This document shows, in pieces, positions 17,337 through 25,929 of a DNA stretch of 64,000 bases. The notes below the pieces were generated by a model that saw only the letters and a list, made by a program, of their open reading frames with translations, was not told the DNA's origin and ran no database searches. The DNA is from Bradyrhizobium sp. C9. Lineage in GTDB: Bacteria; Pseudomonadota; Alphaproteobacteria; Rhizobiales; Xanthobacteraceae. Location: the NCBI RefSeq assembly GCF_002532045.1, contig NZ_NWTG01000001.1, positions 124,001 through 188,000 of the forward strand, written 5' to 3'. Numbering within the stretch: position 1 is the stretch's first letter; each line of letters starts with the position of its first letter. The position numbers and the translations under genes were made by a program.

Positions 17337-18061
17337 GGCGTCTTGCCCTATTGGCCGCAGCCGGCGTCACTGCGCTGGCGCTTGGCGTTGCGATCCCCGC
17401 ACGGGCGCTGATCGTTTTCGATCCCAACAACTACGTTCAGAATGTCCTGACCGCTGCGCGCGAGCTTCAGCAGATCAACAACCAGATCACCTCGTTGCAG
17501 AACGAGGCGCAGATGCTGATCAATCAGGCGAAGAATCTGGCGAACCTTCCGTATTCGTCGCTGCAGCAATTTCTATCCTCGATTCAGCGGACCCAACAGT
17601 TGCTGGCGCAGGCTCAGCGCATCGCCTACGACGTCCAGGAAATCGATCGTGCCTTCTCGACCAGCTACGCGCCAGCCACCAGCAACCAGTCGAACCAGTT
17701 GCTGGTCGCCAACGCTCAAGCGCGATGGCAAAATTCCTATGCCGCGACGCAAGACGCGCTTCGCGTCCAAGCCGGCATCGTTGGTAACCTCGACACCAAT
17801 CGCATCCAGACATCCGCGCTCGTGACGTCAAGCCAGGGGGCCGCCGGCGCGCTGCAGGCAACGCAGGCTGGCAATCAGATCCTCGCGCTTCAAGCGCAAC
17901 AACTTGCCGATCTCACGGCGGCCACGGCGGCGCAGGGCAGGGCGCAGAGCCTCGAAGCGGCGCAGCGCGCCGCGGCCCAGGATCAGGGTCGAGAGCAGCT
18001 CAAGCGCTTCCTAACACCAGGACAGGGCTATCAATCCTCCAATGTACAGATGTTCCACTGA
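17333..18061 (+). CDS. trbJ: TrbJ, VirB5-like periplasmic protein
   Basis: This 242-residue protein has a signal peptide (LALLAAAGVTALALGVAIPARA, cleavage about residue 26). Long coiled-coil-prone helices rich in glutamine and alanine follow (ELQQINNQITSLQNEAQMLINQ, and LQAQQLADLTAATAAQ). These are typical of TrbJ/VirB5 minor pilus-tip proteins. It begins in the trbE stop (ATGA) and ends in the trbK start. It is expected to act in pilus assembly or recipient contact. Confidence 0.88.
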   Translation: MRRLALLAAAGVTALALGVAIPARALIVFDPNNYVQNVLTAARELQQINNQITSLQNEAQMLINQAKNLANLPYSSLQQFLSSIQRTQQLLAQAQRIAYDVQEIDRAFSTSYAPATSNQSNQLLVANAQARWQNSYAATQDALRVQAGIVGNLDTNRIQTSALVTSSQGAAGALQATQAGNQILALQAQQLADLTAATAAQGRAQSLEAAQRAAAQDQGREQLKRFLTPGQGYQSSNVQMFH

Positions 18062-18432
18062 TGACCGACGTAAAGGCATTCAAGGCGCTTTCGCTGCTTA
18101 CGACAATCGGCCTAGTGGCCGTCGCTGCCTGCACGATTCAGCTGCGCGGACCAGACGAGTCTCGGTCGGCACCGAAGGCGGAGCAAGGGACCGATGCAGC
18201 CAGCTCCGAGCTCGCACGCTGCCGCGGTGTCACTCCAGAGGACACAGTGGGTTATCGGCATTGCAAGCAGATTTGGGACGAAAACCGGCGTCGCTTCTTT
18301 GGCAAAAGAATCGGCCCAGCAGACCCTGGCCAGAATGATTCCTTCGCAGGGCTGGCGCCCGCCCCAAAGGATCAGAGCCGGATCCCGCAAGCATATCCGC
18401 AACCGGCGACACCCGAGGCGAGCAAGCCATGA
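18061..18432 (+). CDS. trbK: TrbK-like lipoprotein (candidate entry-exclusion protein)
   Basis: This 123-residue protein has a lipoprotein signal (LLTTIGLVAVAAC, lipobox cysteine about residue 22). A hydrophilic domain then includes CRGVTPEDTVGYRHCKQIWDENRRRFFG, the recognisable core of the alternative TrbK proteins in this cluster type. TrbK of RP4 blocks redundant mating between cells carrying the same element. Position between trbJ and trbL supports the assignment. The exclusion function is by family analogy only. Confidence 0.75.
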   Translation: MTDVKAFKALSLLTTIGLVAVAACTIQLRGPDESRSAPKAEQGTDAASSELARCRGVTPEDTVGYRHCKQIWDENRRRFFGKRIGPADPGQNDSFAGLAPAPKDQSRIPQAYPQPATPEASKP

Positions 18433-19652
18433 TGGGTACCGGGATCATCGACCAGTTCTTGGAAACGTTTACGCGTTATATCGATAACGGATTCGGGTTG
18501 CTGGGCAGTGACGTTGGATATCTCGCGACGACACTCGCCGCGATCGACATCACTCTCGCTGCGTTGTTCTGGAGTTGGGGAACTGACGAGGACATCATCG
18601 CGCGGCTCGTCAAGAAGACCCTCTTCGTGGGCGTCTTTGCCTACCTCATCGGCAACTGGAACAACCTGGCGCGCATCGTTTTCGAGAGCTTTGCCGGACT
18701 TGGGCTGAAAGCGTCGGGTGCAAGCCTATCCGCATCCGATTTCCTGAGGCCGGGAAAGATCGCCCAAGTCGGACTCGATGCCGGCCGACCGCTGCTCGAT
18801 TCGATCTCGAACCTGATGGGTTACATCAGCTTTTTCGAGAATTTCGTTCAGATCGTCGTTCTCTTATTCGCATGGGTCGTGGTGCTGCTCGCCTTCTTCA
18901 TTTTGGCGATCCAACTTTTCGTCACTCTGATCGAGTTCAAGCTTACGACGCTGGCCGGCTTCGTGCTCATTCCATTTGGTCTGTTTGGCAAGACCGCCTT
19001 TGCCGCTGAGCGGGTCCTGGGCAATGTAATATCTTCGGGGATAAAGGTTCTGGTCCTAGCTGTCATCGTGGGCATCGGTTCGACCCTGTTCTCGCAGTTC
19101 ACCTCTGGTTTCCGAGGCGCTCAGCCGACCATTGAAGACGCAATGACGCTAGTGCTCGCGGCGCTCTCCCTGCTGGGCCTCGGCATCTTCGGTCCGGGTA
19201 TTGCAAACGGCCTGGTATCTGGGGGACCGCAGCTCGGCGCCGGTGCGGCGATTGGATCGGGTTTGGCTGCTGGCGGGCTTGTTGCGGCAGGTGCTGGTGT
19301 AGCGGCCGGTGCTGGTCTCGCTAGTGGCGCGATTGCAGGCGCCGCGCGCGGTGGCGGCGCTGTCCTAAGCGGAGCGTCAGCCGCCTATCGAAGCGGCGGC
19401 CTTGCCGGCGTCGCGGAGGCTGGCGCTTCGGCTGCCATGAGTCCTTTGCGTCGCGCAGCGGCTGCCGTCGGAGGTGAGCAAGCGGGCGAACGGGCGGCGA
19501 GCACCTCGGCCGAGGGGCGGCCTGATTGGGCGCGCCGGATGAAGCGTGCCGAGACTATTCGGCATGGTGCTTCGGCTGCCGGCCACGCGGTCCGCTCGGG
19601 CGATCACGGTGGCAGCGGCTCCTCCGTCGATTTGTCCGAAGGAGAGCGCTGA
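18429..19652 (+). CDS. trbL: TrbL, VirB6-like polytopic channel protein
   Basis: This 407-residue protein has about six transmembrane helices (for example VFAYLIGNWNNLARIVF, IVVLLFAWVVVLLAFFILAIQLFVTLI, ITSGIKVLVLAVIVGIGS) in the first 260 residues. A glycine/alanine-rich low-complexity segment (about 265-335) and a hydrophilic basic tail follow. This is the usual TrbL layout and length. It forms part of the inner-membrane channel. The start overlaps the trbK stop. About 90 bp separate it from trbF. Confidence 0.9.
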   Translation: MMGTGIIDQFLETFTRYIDNGFGLLGSDVGYLATTLAAIDITLAALFWSWGTDEDIIARLVKKTLFVGVFAYLIGNWNNLARIVFESFAGLGLKASGASLSASDFLRPGKIAQVGLDAGRPLLDSISNLMGYISFFENFVQIVVLLFAWVVVLLAFFILAIQLFVTLIEFKLTTLAGFVLIPFGLFGKTAFAAERVLGNVISSGIKVLVLAVIVGIGSTLFSQFTSGFRGAQPTIEDAMTLVLAALSLLGLGIFGPGIANGLVSGGPQLGAGAAIGSGLAAGGLVAAGAGVAAGAGLASGAIAGAARGGGAVLSGASAAYRSGGLAGVAEAGASAAMSPLRRAAAAVGGEQAGERAASTSAEGRPDWARRMKRAETIRHGASAAGHAVRSGDHGGSGSSVDLSEGER

Positions 19653-19744
19653 GACGCACCACTGTACCTACGCCGCACAGCAGCACCTCAACCCTTCCAT
19701 CGCCCGACTTGAAACCGATCACTCGATACCAGGGGCAACCATCG

Positions 19745-20428
19745 ATGTTCAAACGAACTTCCGTTCATTACGGGCGCATGCCCGCACCGGTCACGCCGTA
19801 TCAGAAAGCAGCTCAAGTTTGGGACGAACGCATTGGATCAGCGCGCGTGCAAGCCAAGAACTGGCGCCTTATGGCATTCGGCTGCTTGATGTTGTCAGCC
19901 GGTCTCGCTGGTGGGCTTGTCCGGCAGTCGAATCAAGGCTCGATCACGCCCTGGGTGGTCGAAGTCGACCATCTTGGCCAGGCCCAAAGGGTCGCGCCGG
20001 CCAACATCGACTATCAACCCACTGATGCACAGATCGCCTACCATCTGGCGCGCTTTATCGAGGATGTCAGGGGCCTTCCGGCCGACGGCATCGTTCTGCG
20101 CCAAAACTGGCTCCGGGCATACGATTTTGCGACCGATCGCGGCGCCGCTGCGCTCAACGACTACGCGCGCAACAATGACCCTTTTGCCAAACTGGGTAAG
20201 GCGCAAATCTCCGTCGACGTGTCGAGCGTCATTCGCGCGTCTTCAGAAAGCTTTCGGGTCGCATGGATCCAGCGCACCTACGATAATGGCTCGCTGAGTT
20301 CGACCGAGCGTTGGACCGCAATTCTCACCGTCGTGATCGAGATGCCGCGCGATGCCGAACGCCTGCGCAAGAATCCCCTTGGCGTCTATGTCCGCGCCAT
20401 CAACTGGTCAAAGGAGTTGAGTCAGTGA
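19745..20428 (+). CDS. trbF: TrbF, VirB8-like inner-membrane bridging protein
   Basis: The 227-residue protein starts MFKRTSVHYGRMPAPVTPYQKAAQVWDERIGSA, the family's conserved N-terminus. A single membrane anchor (LMAFGCLMLSAGLAGGLV, about 41-60) precedes a periplasmic VirB8-fold domain ending NPLGVYVRAINWSKEL. ATG 19745 is chosen over the longer open frame reaching 19526, which overlaps trbL in another frame. Its stop overlaps the trbG GTG. Confidence 0.9.
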   Translation: MFKRTSVHYGRMPAPVTPYQKAAQVWDERIGSARVQAKNWRLMAFGCLMLSAGLAGGLVRQSNQGSITPWVVEVDHLGQAQRVAPANIDYQPTDAQIAYHLARFIEDVRGLPADGIVLRQNWLRAYDFATDRGAAALNDYARNNDPFAKLGKAQISVDVSSVIRASSESFRVAWIQRTYDNGSLSSTERWTAILTVVIEMPRDAERLRKNPLGVYVRAINWSKELSQ

Positions 20429-21459
20429 CCAAGACCCCGTCTTACGTTTATTCGAAGCGTCCTATCGTGTACAGTAGGTGCAATTCGACTTGGTCCGAGC
20501 TTGTGACATCGAAGCGAGCATTTCTATCCGCTCTTCTGCTTTGTTCGTCGGCGCTCGGTGGGTGCGCGACCTACATCCCGCCACAGATCAGCTATGACGC
20601 GGAAATCCCGCCGCCGCCGGCGCCGCCAGCGCCTCTGGATGACAAGTCGCGACCGCTTCACGTTCCACCGCTCTGGAAGCCGGCTCTCGGCGGCAAGTCA
20701 GGAGGGAAGGAAGAGCCCGACCCTGTGAGCCGGGTTGAGACGGCAAACAGCGCAGCCCGGGTCGAACCGCGGAAGCGGGGATATTTCAACGCAGCGCAGA
20801 TCTACGCCTACAGTCCCGGGGCGCTCTATCAGATCTATGCCGCGCCGGGGCAGATCACGGACGTCGCGCTCGAGGAGGGAGAGCAACTGACGGGATCAGG
20901 GCCCATCGCGGCCGGAGATACCGTACGCTGGGTCGTAGGCGATACTGAGAGCGGGAGCGGCGATACGCGACGCGTCCATATCCTGGTCAAGCCGACCCGC
21001 GCATCGATCGAGACTAACCTCATTGTCAATACCGACCGGCGCACCTACCTGATTGAGCTCCGCTCCCGCGAGCGGCCATATATGCCGTCTGTTGCCTGGT
21101 ACTATCCTGAAACAGCGCGCGAACGATCCCGTTCAGTCGCTCTGAGACCCCCTCTTCCGGATCCAGGGCAGCGTATCTCCCGCTATGCCATTGAAGGGGA
21201 CCGTCCACCCTGGCGGCCGCTCGCCGCATACGACGATGGCCGCAAGGTCTACGTCGAATTCCCTAAAGGTATCGTCCAGGGAGAGATGCCACCGCTCTTT
21301 GTCATCGGCCCTGACGGGAAGACCGAGCTCGTCAACTATCGCGCCTACGGTAACGTGTTAATCGTCGATCGGCTGTTTGGAGCAGCTGAGCTGAGGCTCG
21401 GCAGTGAGCGCCAGCAAAAGGTCAGGATTGTCAGGACCGACGGGAGGCCGTCGTCATGA
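20425..21459 (+). CDS. trbG: TrbG, VirB9-like outer-membrane-complex protein
   Basis: From GTG 20425 (overlapping the trbF stop) the protein is 344 residues. It has a lipoprotein-like signal (LSALLLCSSALGGCATY), a proline-rich segment (PPPPAPPAPLDD) and the VirB9/CagX domain (YAYSPGALYQIYAAPGQITDVALEEGE through VEFPKGIVQGEMPPLFVI). It forms the outer-membrane core with TrbI. The N-terminus carries about 16 extra residues (SRCNSTWSELVTSKRA) between the usual MTKTPxYVYSKRP start and the hydrophobic core. This may delay or replace the normal signal start, with a possible internal start at GTG 20502. Confidence 0.88.
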   Translation: MTKTPSYVYSKRPIVYSRCNSTWSELVTSKRAFLSALLLCSSALGGCATYIPPQISYDAEIPPPPAPPAPLDDKSRPLHVPPLWKPALGGKSGGKEEPDPVSRVETANSAARVEPRKRGYFNAAQIYAYSPGALYQIYAAPGQITDVALEEGEQLTGSGPIAAGDTVRWVVGDTESGSGDTRRVHILVKPTRASIETNLIVNTDRRTYLIELRSRERPYMPSVAWYYPETARERSRSVALRPPLPDPGQRISRYAIEGDRPPWRPLAAYDDGRKVYVEFPKGIVQGEMPPLFVIGPDGKTELVNYRAYGNVLIVDRLFGAAELRLGSERQQKVRIVRTDGRPSS

Positions 21460-22667
21460 TCAGCCAGAGTGGAAACGATCACGAGCAAGCAGATCCGCCG
21501 GAGACACAAGAGGAGCAGTCCAAAAGCTTCCGACTGAGAGCGGAGCATCCGCGCGTGACACGGTTGTCGCGAAAAGTCCTGGCCGGAGGGAGCGCGCTTG
21601 CCCTCTTTGTCATTGGTGGAGCAGTCCTGTGGTCGCTGCAGAACAATCGTGCCCGAAACCAGGCGGCCGATGAACTCTACAGCACTGACCATCACAATGT
21701 TGCCGATGGCCTTACGACGCTGCCGAAGGATTATGCTGGCGTTCCGCGCCAGCCAATACCGCAGCTTGGTCCGCCACTCCCTGGCGACCTCGGTCGGCCA
21801 ATCCTTGCTGCCCAAGGCCACTCGCCGGCGATCGGGGCTGATGCGGAACAGCAGCGCCGAGACCAGGAGACCGAGGCAGCCCGCATTAGCCATTTGTTCG
21901 CTCCGACCAAGGGAGGAGAAGGACGTCCGCCTGCCGCTGCGGCTGTTGAAGGCGACCGCGTCGCGTCGCCGAACTTATCGAGCACTGGCGACGACGGATT
22001 GGCGCAGAACGGTCAAGACCGAAAGCTTGCCTTCGTGAATGCTTCTGTGGACCGTCGCACGGTCAGCCCCGACCGCATCACCAAGCCGGCTTCACCATAT
22101 GTCGTGCAGGCTGGGACGGTCATTCCGGCAGCCCTGATTACCGGGATCCGATCGGACCTGCCGGGCCAAATTACCGCGCAGGTCACCGAGAATGTTTTTG
22201 ACACGCCGACCGGCCGCTTTCTGCTTGTGCCTCAGGGAGCGCGTCTGATCGGCACATACGATAGTCAGGTTACTTTCGGCCAGTCCCGTGTCCTACTGGT
22301 CTGGACGCGGCTGATTATGCCGAATGGACATTCTATCGTTCTCGAGCGGCAGCCTGGCGCTGATAGCGCTGGGTATGCGGGTCTGGAAGACCAAGTCGAC
22401 AATCACTGGGCAGAGCTATTCAAGGCTGCGGCACTATCGACGTTTCTGGCGGTCGGGACCGAACTAGGGGCTGGTTCGGACACCAATAGCAACGACAGCG
22501 CCATCATCCAGGCGTTGCGACACGGCGCCTCCGACTCACTAAACCAAACCGGACAGCAGGTGGTTCGACGCAGTCTCAATATCCAGCCCACTTTGACCGT
22601 GCGGCCTGGTTTCCCGGTTCGTGTCCTTGTCAATCGTGACCTCATAGTTACGCCGTATAGAGGGTGA
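21456..22667 (+). CDS. trbI: TrbI, VirB10-like envelope-spanning protein
   Basis: This 403-residue protein has an N-terminal cytoplasmic segment, one membrane helix (ALALFVIGGAVLWSLQNN, about 45-63) and a charged/proline-containing periplasmic linker. The VirB10 domain has YVVQAGTVIPAALITGIRSDLPGQITAQVTENVFDT and LLVPQGARLIGTYDS. It ends RPGFPVRVLVNRDLIVTPYRG. It spans the envelope and links ATPase action to the outer-membrane pore. Start and stop are tightly coupled with trbG and the DUF2274 gene. Confidence 0.92.
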   Translation: MISQSGNDHEQADPPETQEEQSKSFRLRAEHPRVTRLSRKVLAGGSALALFVIGGAVLWSLQNNRARNQAADELYSTDHHNVADGLTTLPKDYAGVPRQPIPQLGPPLPGDLGRPILAAQGHSPAIGADAEQQRRDQETEAARISHLFAPTKGGEGRPPAAAAVEGDRVASPNLSSTGDDGLAQNGQDRKLAFVNASVDRRTVSPDRITKPASPYVVQAGTVIPAALITGIRSDLPGQITAQVTENVFDTPTGRFLLVPQGARLIGTYDSQVTFGQSRVLLVWTRLIMPNGHSIVLERQPGADSAGYAGLEDQVDNHWAELFKAAALSTFLAVGTELGAGSDTNSNDSAIIQALRHGASDSLNQTGQQVVRRSLNIQPTLTVRPGFPVRVLVNRDLIVTPYRG

Positions 22668-22671
22668 CAAC

Positions 22672-22914
22672 ATGCCAAAACTCAAAATAGGAGAGCTTCC
22701 AGACGACAAGCCGGTCAAAGTGAGTACGGAGCTGCCGGCGGCCGTGCATCGTGATCTCATTGCATATGCAGAGGCCCTTTCGCTTCAAGGTGGTCAAGTC
22801 GTCGAACCGACTAAGCTTATCGCTCCCATGTTAGCGCGCTTTATGGCCACCGATCGAGGGTTTTCTAAACTGAAACGTCGAGGCGACGCACCGGTCGCCG
22901 GCGCAAGACAGTGA
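22672..22914 (+). CDS. DUF2274 protein, last gene of the trb cluster
   Basis: This 80-residue protein (MPKLKIGELPDDKPVKVSTELPAAVHRDLIAYAEAL...) has a ribbon-helix-helix-like N-terminal half and the segment VEPTKLIAPMLARFMATDRGF diagnostic of DUF2274. It sits 4 bp after trbI, as in other Trb-type ICEs. Possibly a DNA-binding regulator; function undefined. The roughly 180 bp to the next gene hold nothing recognisable. Confidence 0.85.
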   Translation: MPKLKIGELPDDKPVKVSTELPAAVHRDLIAYAEALSLQGGQVVEPTKLIAPMLARFMATDRGFSKLKRRGDAPVAGARQ

Positions 22915-23098
22915 TGCCTAAGGTTTCTCGAAGCTGTCGCGCGACGCTTAATGCGATGCATAAACCTAGGCGCCGCCGAGTTTGGCCCAACAGCTGACAT
23001 ATCGTGTGGGAATGCGTGTTTCCACCTCTGCCCGAAGCAACGCCGGCAAACCAGGTTTATCTGTTCTCAATGCGAGGGCGCTGGGCGTCGATGGGCCG

Positions 23099-24007
23099 CT
23101 ATTCGGTTACCTTCAGGCGCGTTACACTGCTCCGGCCATCTACGCTGATGGGCACGTCACCATCGATCGTGGCCCGACGTACGACGCGATGCTGGTCACC
23201 GTAATCGTTGACTGCGTAATGCTGTGTTGCGCGATTGTCCCATATCGCGATATCGCCCTCTAGCCAGTTCCAGCGCACAGTGTTTTCGGGCGCGGTGACG
23301 TGAGACTGGAACAGATCGAACAGCTTTTGTCCGTCGTACTTTGGGACCCCAATAAAGTGCTTCACCAAGGCGCCGAGCACCAGCGCCCGCTCGCCTGTTT
23401 CGGGGTGGACGCGCACGACGGGATGCTCGGTCTCAAAAACCGTTCTGGTGAACACCTCGTCAAAGTGTCTCTTGTCGACCTCGCGGACGCGCGCGATTCC
23501 GGCGTAATCGAAAACGTTGCTGTGAACGGCCCATAGTTCCTCTGCAAGCCGCTGTAGCGGTGCCGGTAGATCAAGATAAGCAGCCGCTGTGTTCGACCAC
23601 ACGGTGTCGCCTCCGAACGTTGGCATTACAACGGCTCGTAGGACCAAAGTTTTGGGATAGGCTTCGGCGAAGGTCCCATCCGCATGCCAAACATCGGCGC
23701 GACCGCCGCCGCGACTGGAGTCCAGTTCGAGGAGCGACGCCATCCCCTTGGTAGGACCGAGCATCGGATGGGGAACTAGCTTTCCAAGGCGAGCGGCAAA
23801 GCGCTCATGCTCGGCGTCATTGAGATGTCCTTGATTGCGGAAGAAGATCACCTTGTGCTCGAGCAACAAGCTGTTAATAGCGTCGATCGTGTGGTCCGGT
23901 AGATCGCCCGATAGCTTGATATTTTTGACTTCGGCACCGATGCGCGCTGCACGCTTCACAACATCGGTGCCTGAAATGACGTCACCGATCACAGCCGTTC
24001 TGCTCAT
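23099..24007 (-). CDS. TauD/TfdA-family Fe(II)/2-oxoglutarate dioxygenase
   Basis: From ATG 24007 the protein is 302 residues with the TauD fold. It has HKVIFFRNQGHLNDAEHERFAARLG and the iron-binding H-x-D in WHADGTF (with TxxxxP context YPKTLVLRA). The distal histidine is in WDNRATQHYAVNDYG and the oxoglutarate-binding arginine in QHRVVRRATIDGD. It hydroxylates or cleaves a small acidic substrate (sulfonate, alkyl sulfate or aryloxyacetate in known members); the substrate cannot be set here. It lies downstream of and opposite to the trb operon, and points away from the HAD gene on the same strand with a 280-bp gap. Probable cargo. Confidence 0.85.
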   Translation of the reverse strand: MSRTAVIGDVISGTDVVKRAARIGAEVKNIKLSGDLPDHTIDAINSLLLEHKVIFFRNQGHLNDAEHERFAARLGKLVPHPMLGPTKGMASLLELDSSRGGGRADVWHADGTFAEAYPKTLVLRAVVMPTFGGDTVWSNTAAAYLDLPAPLQRLAEELWAVHSNVFDYAGIARVREVDKRHFDEVFTRTVFETEHPVVRVHPETGERALVLGALVKHFIGVPKYDGQKLFDLFQSHVTAPENTVRWNWLEGDIAIWDNRATQHYAVNDYGDQHRVVRRATIDGDVPISVDGRSSVTRLKVTE

Positions 24008-24290
24008 GTTGTTTTTCCAAGCCCCTCGCAGTGTCTTCCTCGCCTCTCGGTAGCGAATGATTCCAGCAAGCATCGTGCCATGTGACGGACTCAGACCGAC
24101 CGTGTAGACTCACATGGGCGCCGAACGGATCGCGATATTTGGCGCAAGCTTTCGGACTGAACTGACTGATAGTTCGCCCGTGTGACGAAAGAACTTGATC
24201 GCCGACCACTCTCGTCGAATGGTGTGAAGACCAAGCGGACAGCAAGAGCGCGCCAACCGGCAGATTCTTCTGTTATGCTCTTGTGGTGAC

Positions 24291-24971
24291 TCATCCGATC
24301 GGAAGAATGCAATGCTTCTGCAAAATGGGTAATAATTCGTGATGGTCATGAATCATGTAATCAGGCCCCGCGGCGCGCAAGCGTGCTTCGGAAACGAATC
24401 CCCCCATTATTGATACGTTGATAAGACCGAGATTGCGGGCAATCTCCGTCTCAACTGGCATGTCACCCACGATGACGGTTCTTTGTGGAGGTATATCATT
24501 GGCCTGCATATACAAGCGCAGACGTTCTTCCTTGTTCACGCTCTTAAACTGGGTTGCGCGGTTCTCAAATGCCAAAATGTCCGTGACGTGAGTCTTGATT
24601 CCAAGTCTTCGCACTTGTGCGCGAATTGGTTCAACAATGTGATTGCTGACAATAATGGTGTGAACGGCTCTGTGATCAGCGGCGAGCAAAACATTTCGTG
24701 CCCCTTTGCGTAAGGCAGCGTTGCGCGCCAAGAATTCGTAAGTGTCATGAAAAATGGCGCTGTTATTTCTCTCCACGACGTCGATTTCATCCTTCGACAT
24801 GTCTAGGTTGCGGAAGAGAACCGAAAGAGGGAGTTCGAATTCCTCTCGAAGCCTGCGCATATCTACGGCTGCGCGACCGAAGCGGCTCAAAATTGCATTG
24901 ATGGTTTGAAGCACCGCATTGGCATCATCGAGCAGCGTGCCATTCCAGTCGAACACAATCGCGGATTTCAT
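24291..24971 (-). CDS. HAD-superfamily hydrolase (phosphatase)
   Basis: This 226-residue protein has motif I FDWNGTLLDD (nucleophile Asp8; the usual second Asp is Asn). It has a helical cap, motif II IIVSN, a motif III lysine in QFKSVNKEER and motif IV VIVGDMPVE. It is most like phosphoglycolate-phosphatase-type HADs. The substrate is unknown. Codon use is less GC-rich than the conjugation genes, consistent with separate acquisition. The 283 bp between it and the dioxygenase gene hold no gene. Confidence 0.8.
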   Translation of the reverse strand: MKSAIVFDWNGTLLDDANAVLQTINAILSRFGRAAVDMRRLREEFELPLSVLFRNLDMSKDEIDVVERNNSAIFHDTYEFLARNAALRKGARNVLLAADHRAVHTIIVSNHIVEPIRAQVRRLGIKTHVTDILAFENRATQFKSVNKEERLRLYMQANDIPPQRTVIVGDMPVETEIARNLGLINVSIMGGFVSEARLRAAGPDYMIHDHHELLPILQKHCILPIG

Positions 24972-25870
24972 GGGCGAATGAACCTAAGGCAAGTACCGCG
25001 GCGGTAAATGCATTTGCGATCCGACAATTGCGGATCCGTATGTCTAGTATTGCGCCCGGTCAAGTAAACGCGCGGATCGCTGTTCGGTGTAGGACGCGCG
25101 AACTAGGGAAGAAGAGCATGACCGTTTTCCTCTGTATCTTTGAAGCTGATCTTTGCTGGAGCAATGGTCGTGCCAACGCCGCAAGCGCGCAGTAAGCGGC
25201 AAACTGTGCTTTGAAAAATCTGAGCCCGACGCGCAGTGTGGCGATCCTGACATGACCTTACGTCGCTGTCAGAAAACGGACCAAGATTTTTACGGTGGAC
25301 CAGCCACAGCATAGAGCTGGCGACGCCGACGTATCTTGTTTTCGTCATTCGGCGGTCGGATCCCTCCCGCGCCAGCAATGAAATGCATGAGTAGTGAAAA
25401 GACTTGGCTTACTGTTTTAGCTGGCTACCCAGACAAGCCCGAGGGTGGCGCTTTGGAGCAGTCGTGGAGTAACTCGTCACCGACGCAGTCAAGGAAGTTG
25501 GCGAGCGGCAGGTCCGGTCGATGGCCGGGTGCAATCGGTGCCGATCGTGGGCGCCGCCAGATCACCTTTTCCGGAGACGTCATCAGGGTCGGTCTTCTGA
25601 AAGAACTGAGCTTGTTACGTAAAAACCAGTGTTCATGCGGCAGAGTTTAGGGGCGCTCGGAAATCGCTAGGATTGCTTCTCCTTGCGATCAGATGCTGAT
25701 TTTGAACTTGGTCAGGTCACATTGCAGCTCGCCGGCTCGACATCTCAGCGAGCGCCGTTCTCGTCAGGAAATGCCGCAACGAAATCGCAATGAATTGGGT
25801 GAAACGACCGTGAACAAAACGGGACGGGAGTGGCCACCACACAAGAAAAATCAATAAGTTAGAAGATGCT
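24972..25870. other. Gene-poor end of the island
   Basis: About 900 bp with no gene I can support. Frames on both strands (for example plus 25336-25650 and minus 25103-25378) lack domains, ribosome-binding sites and family resemblance. The composition is closer to 50% GC than its surroundings. It directly precedes the tRNA-derived attachment sequence. Confidence 0.45.
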
Positions 25871-25922
25871 CACTGCGTTCGGGACGCAGGGGTCGCAGGT
25901 TCGAATCCTGCCACTCCGACCA
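25871..25922 (+). other. Attachment-site sequence: 3' fragment of tRNA-Pro(CGG)
   Basis: The segment reads from the anticodon arm (CTGCG stem, loop TTCGGGA, anticodon CGG, CGCAG) through the T arm (GCAGG, TTCGAAT, CCTGC) to the acceptor strand CACTCCG and ACCA. The 5' half (D arm and the matching CGGAGTG strand) is absent upstream. It is therefore a duplicated tRNA 3' end, as left at one side of an element that integrates into a tRNA gene. The adjacent integrase relic, facing it, supports an att role. Confidence 0.8.
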
Positions 25923-25929
25923 TCTTTCC

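Noticed and set aside
25850..25922. Complete functional tRNA-Pro gene
   Set aside because: Only the anticodon arm, T arm and 3' acceptor strand are present. No D arm or matching 5' acceptor strand lies upstream.
25851..25929. C-terminal extension of the integrase core frame ending WQDSNLRPLRPERSEHLLTY
   Set aside because: This is read through the tRNA fragment after a frameshift; the true integrase C-terminus is in another frame and stops at 25930.
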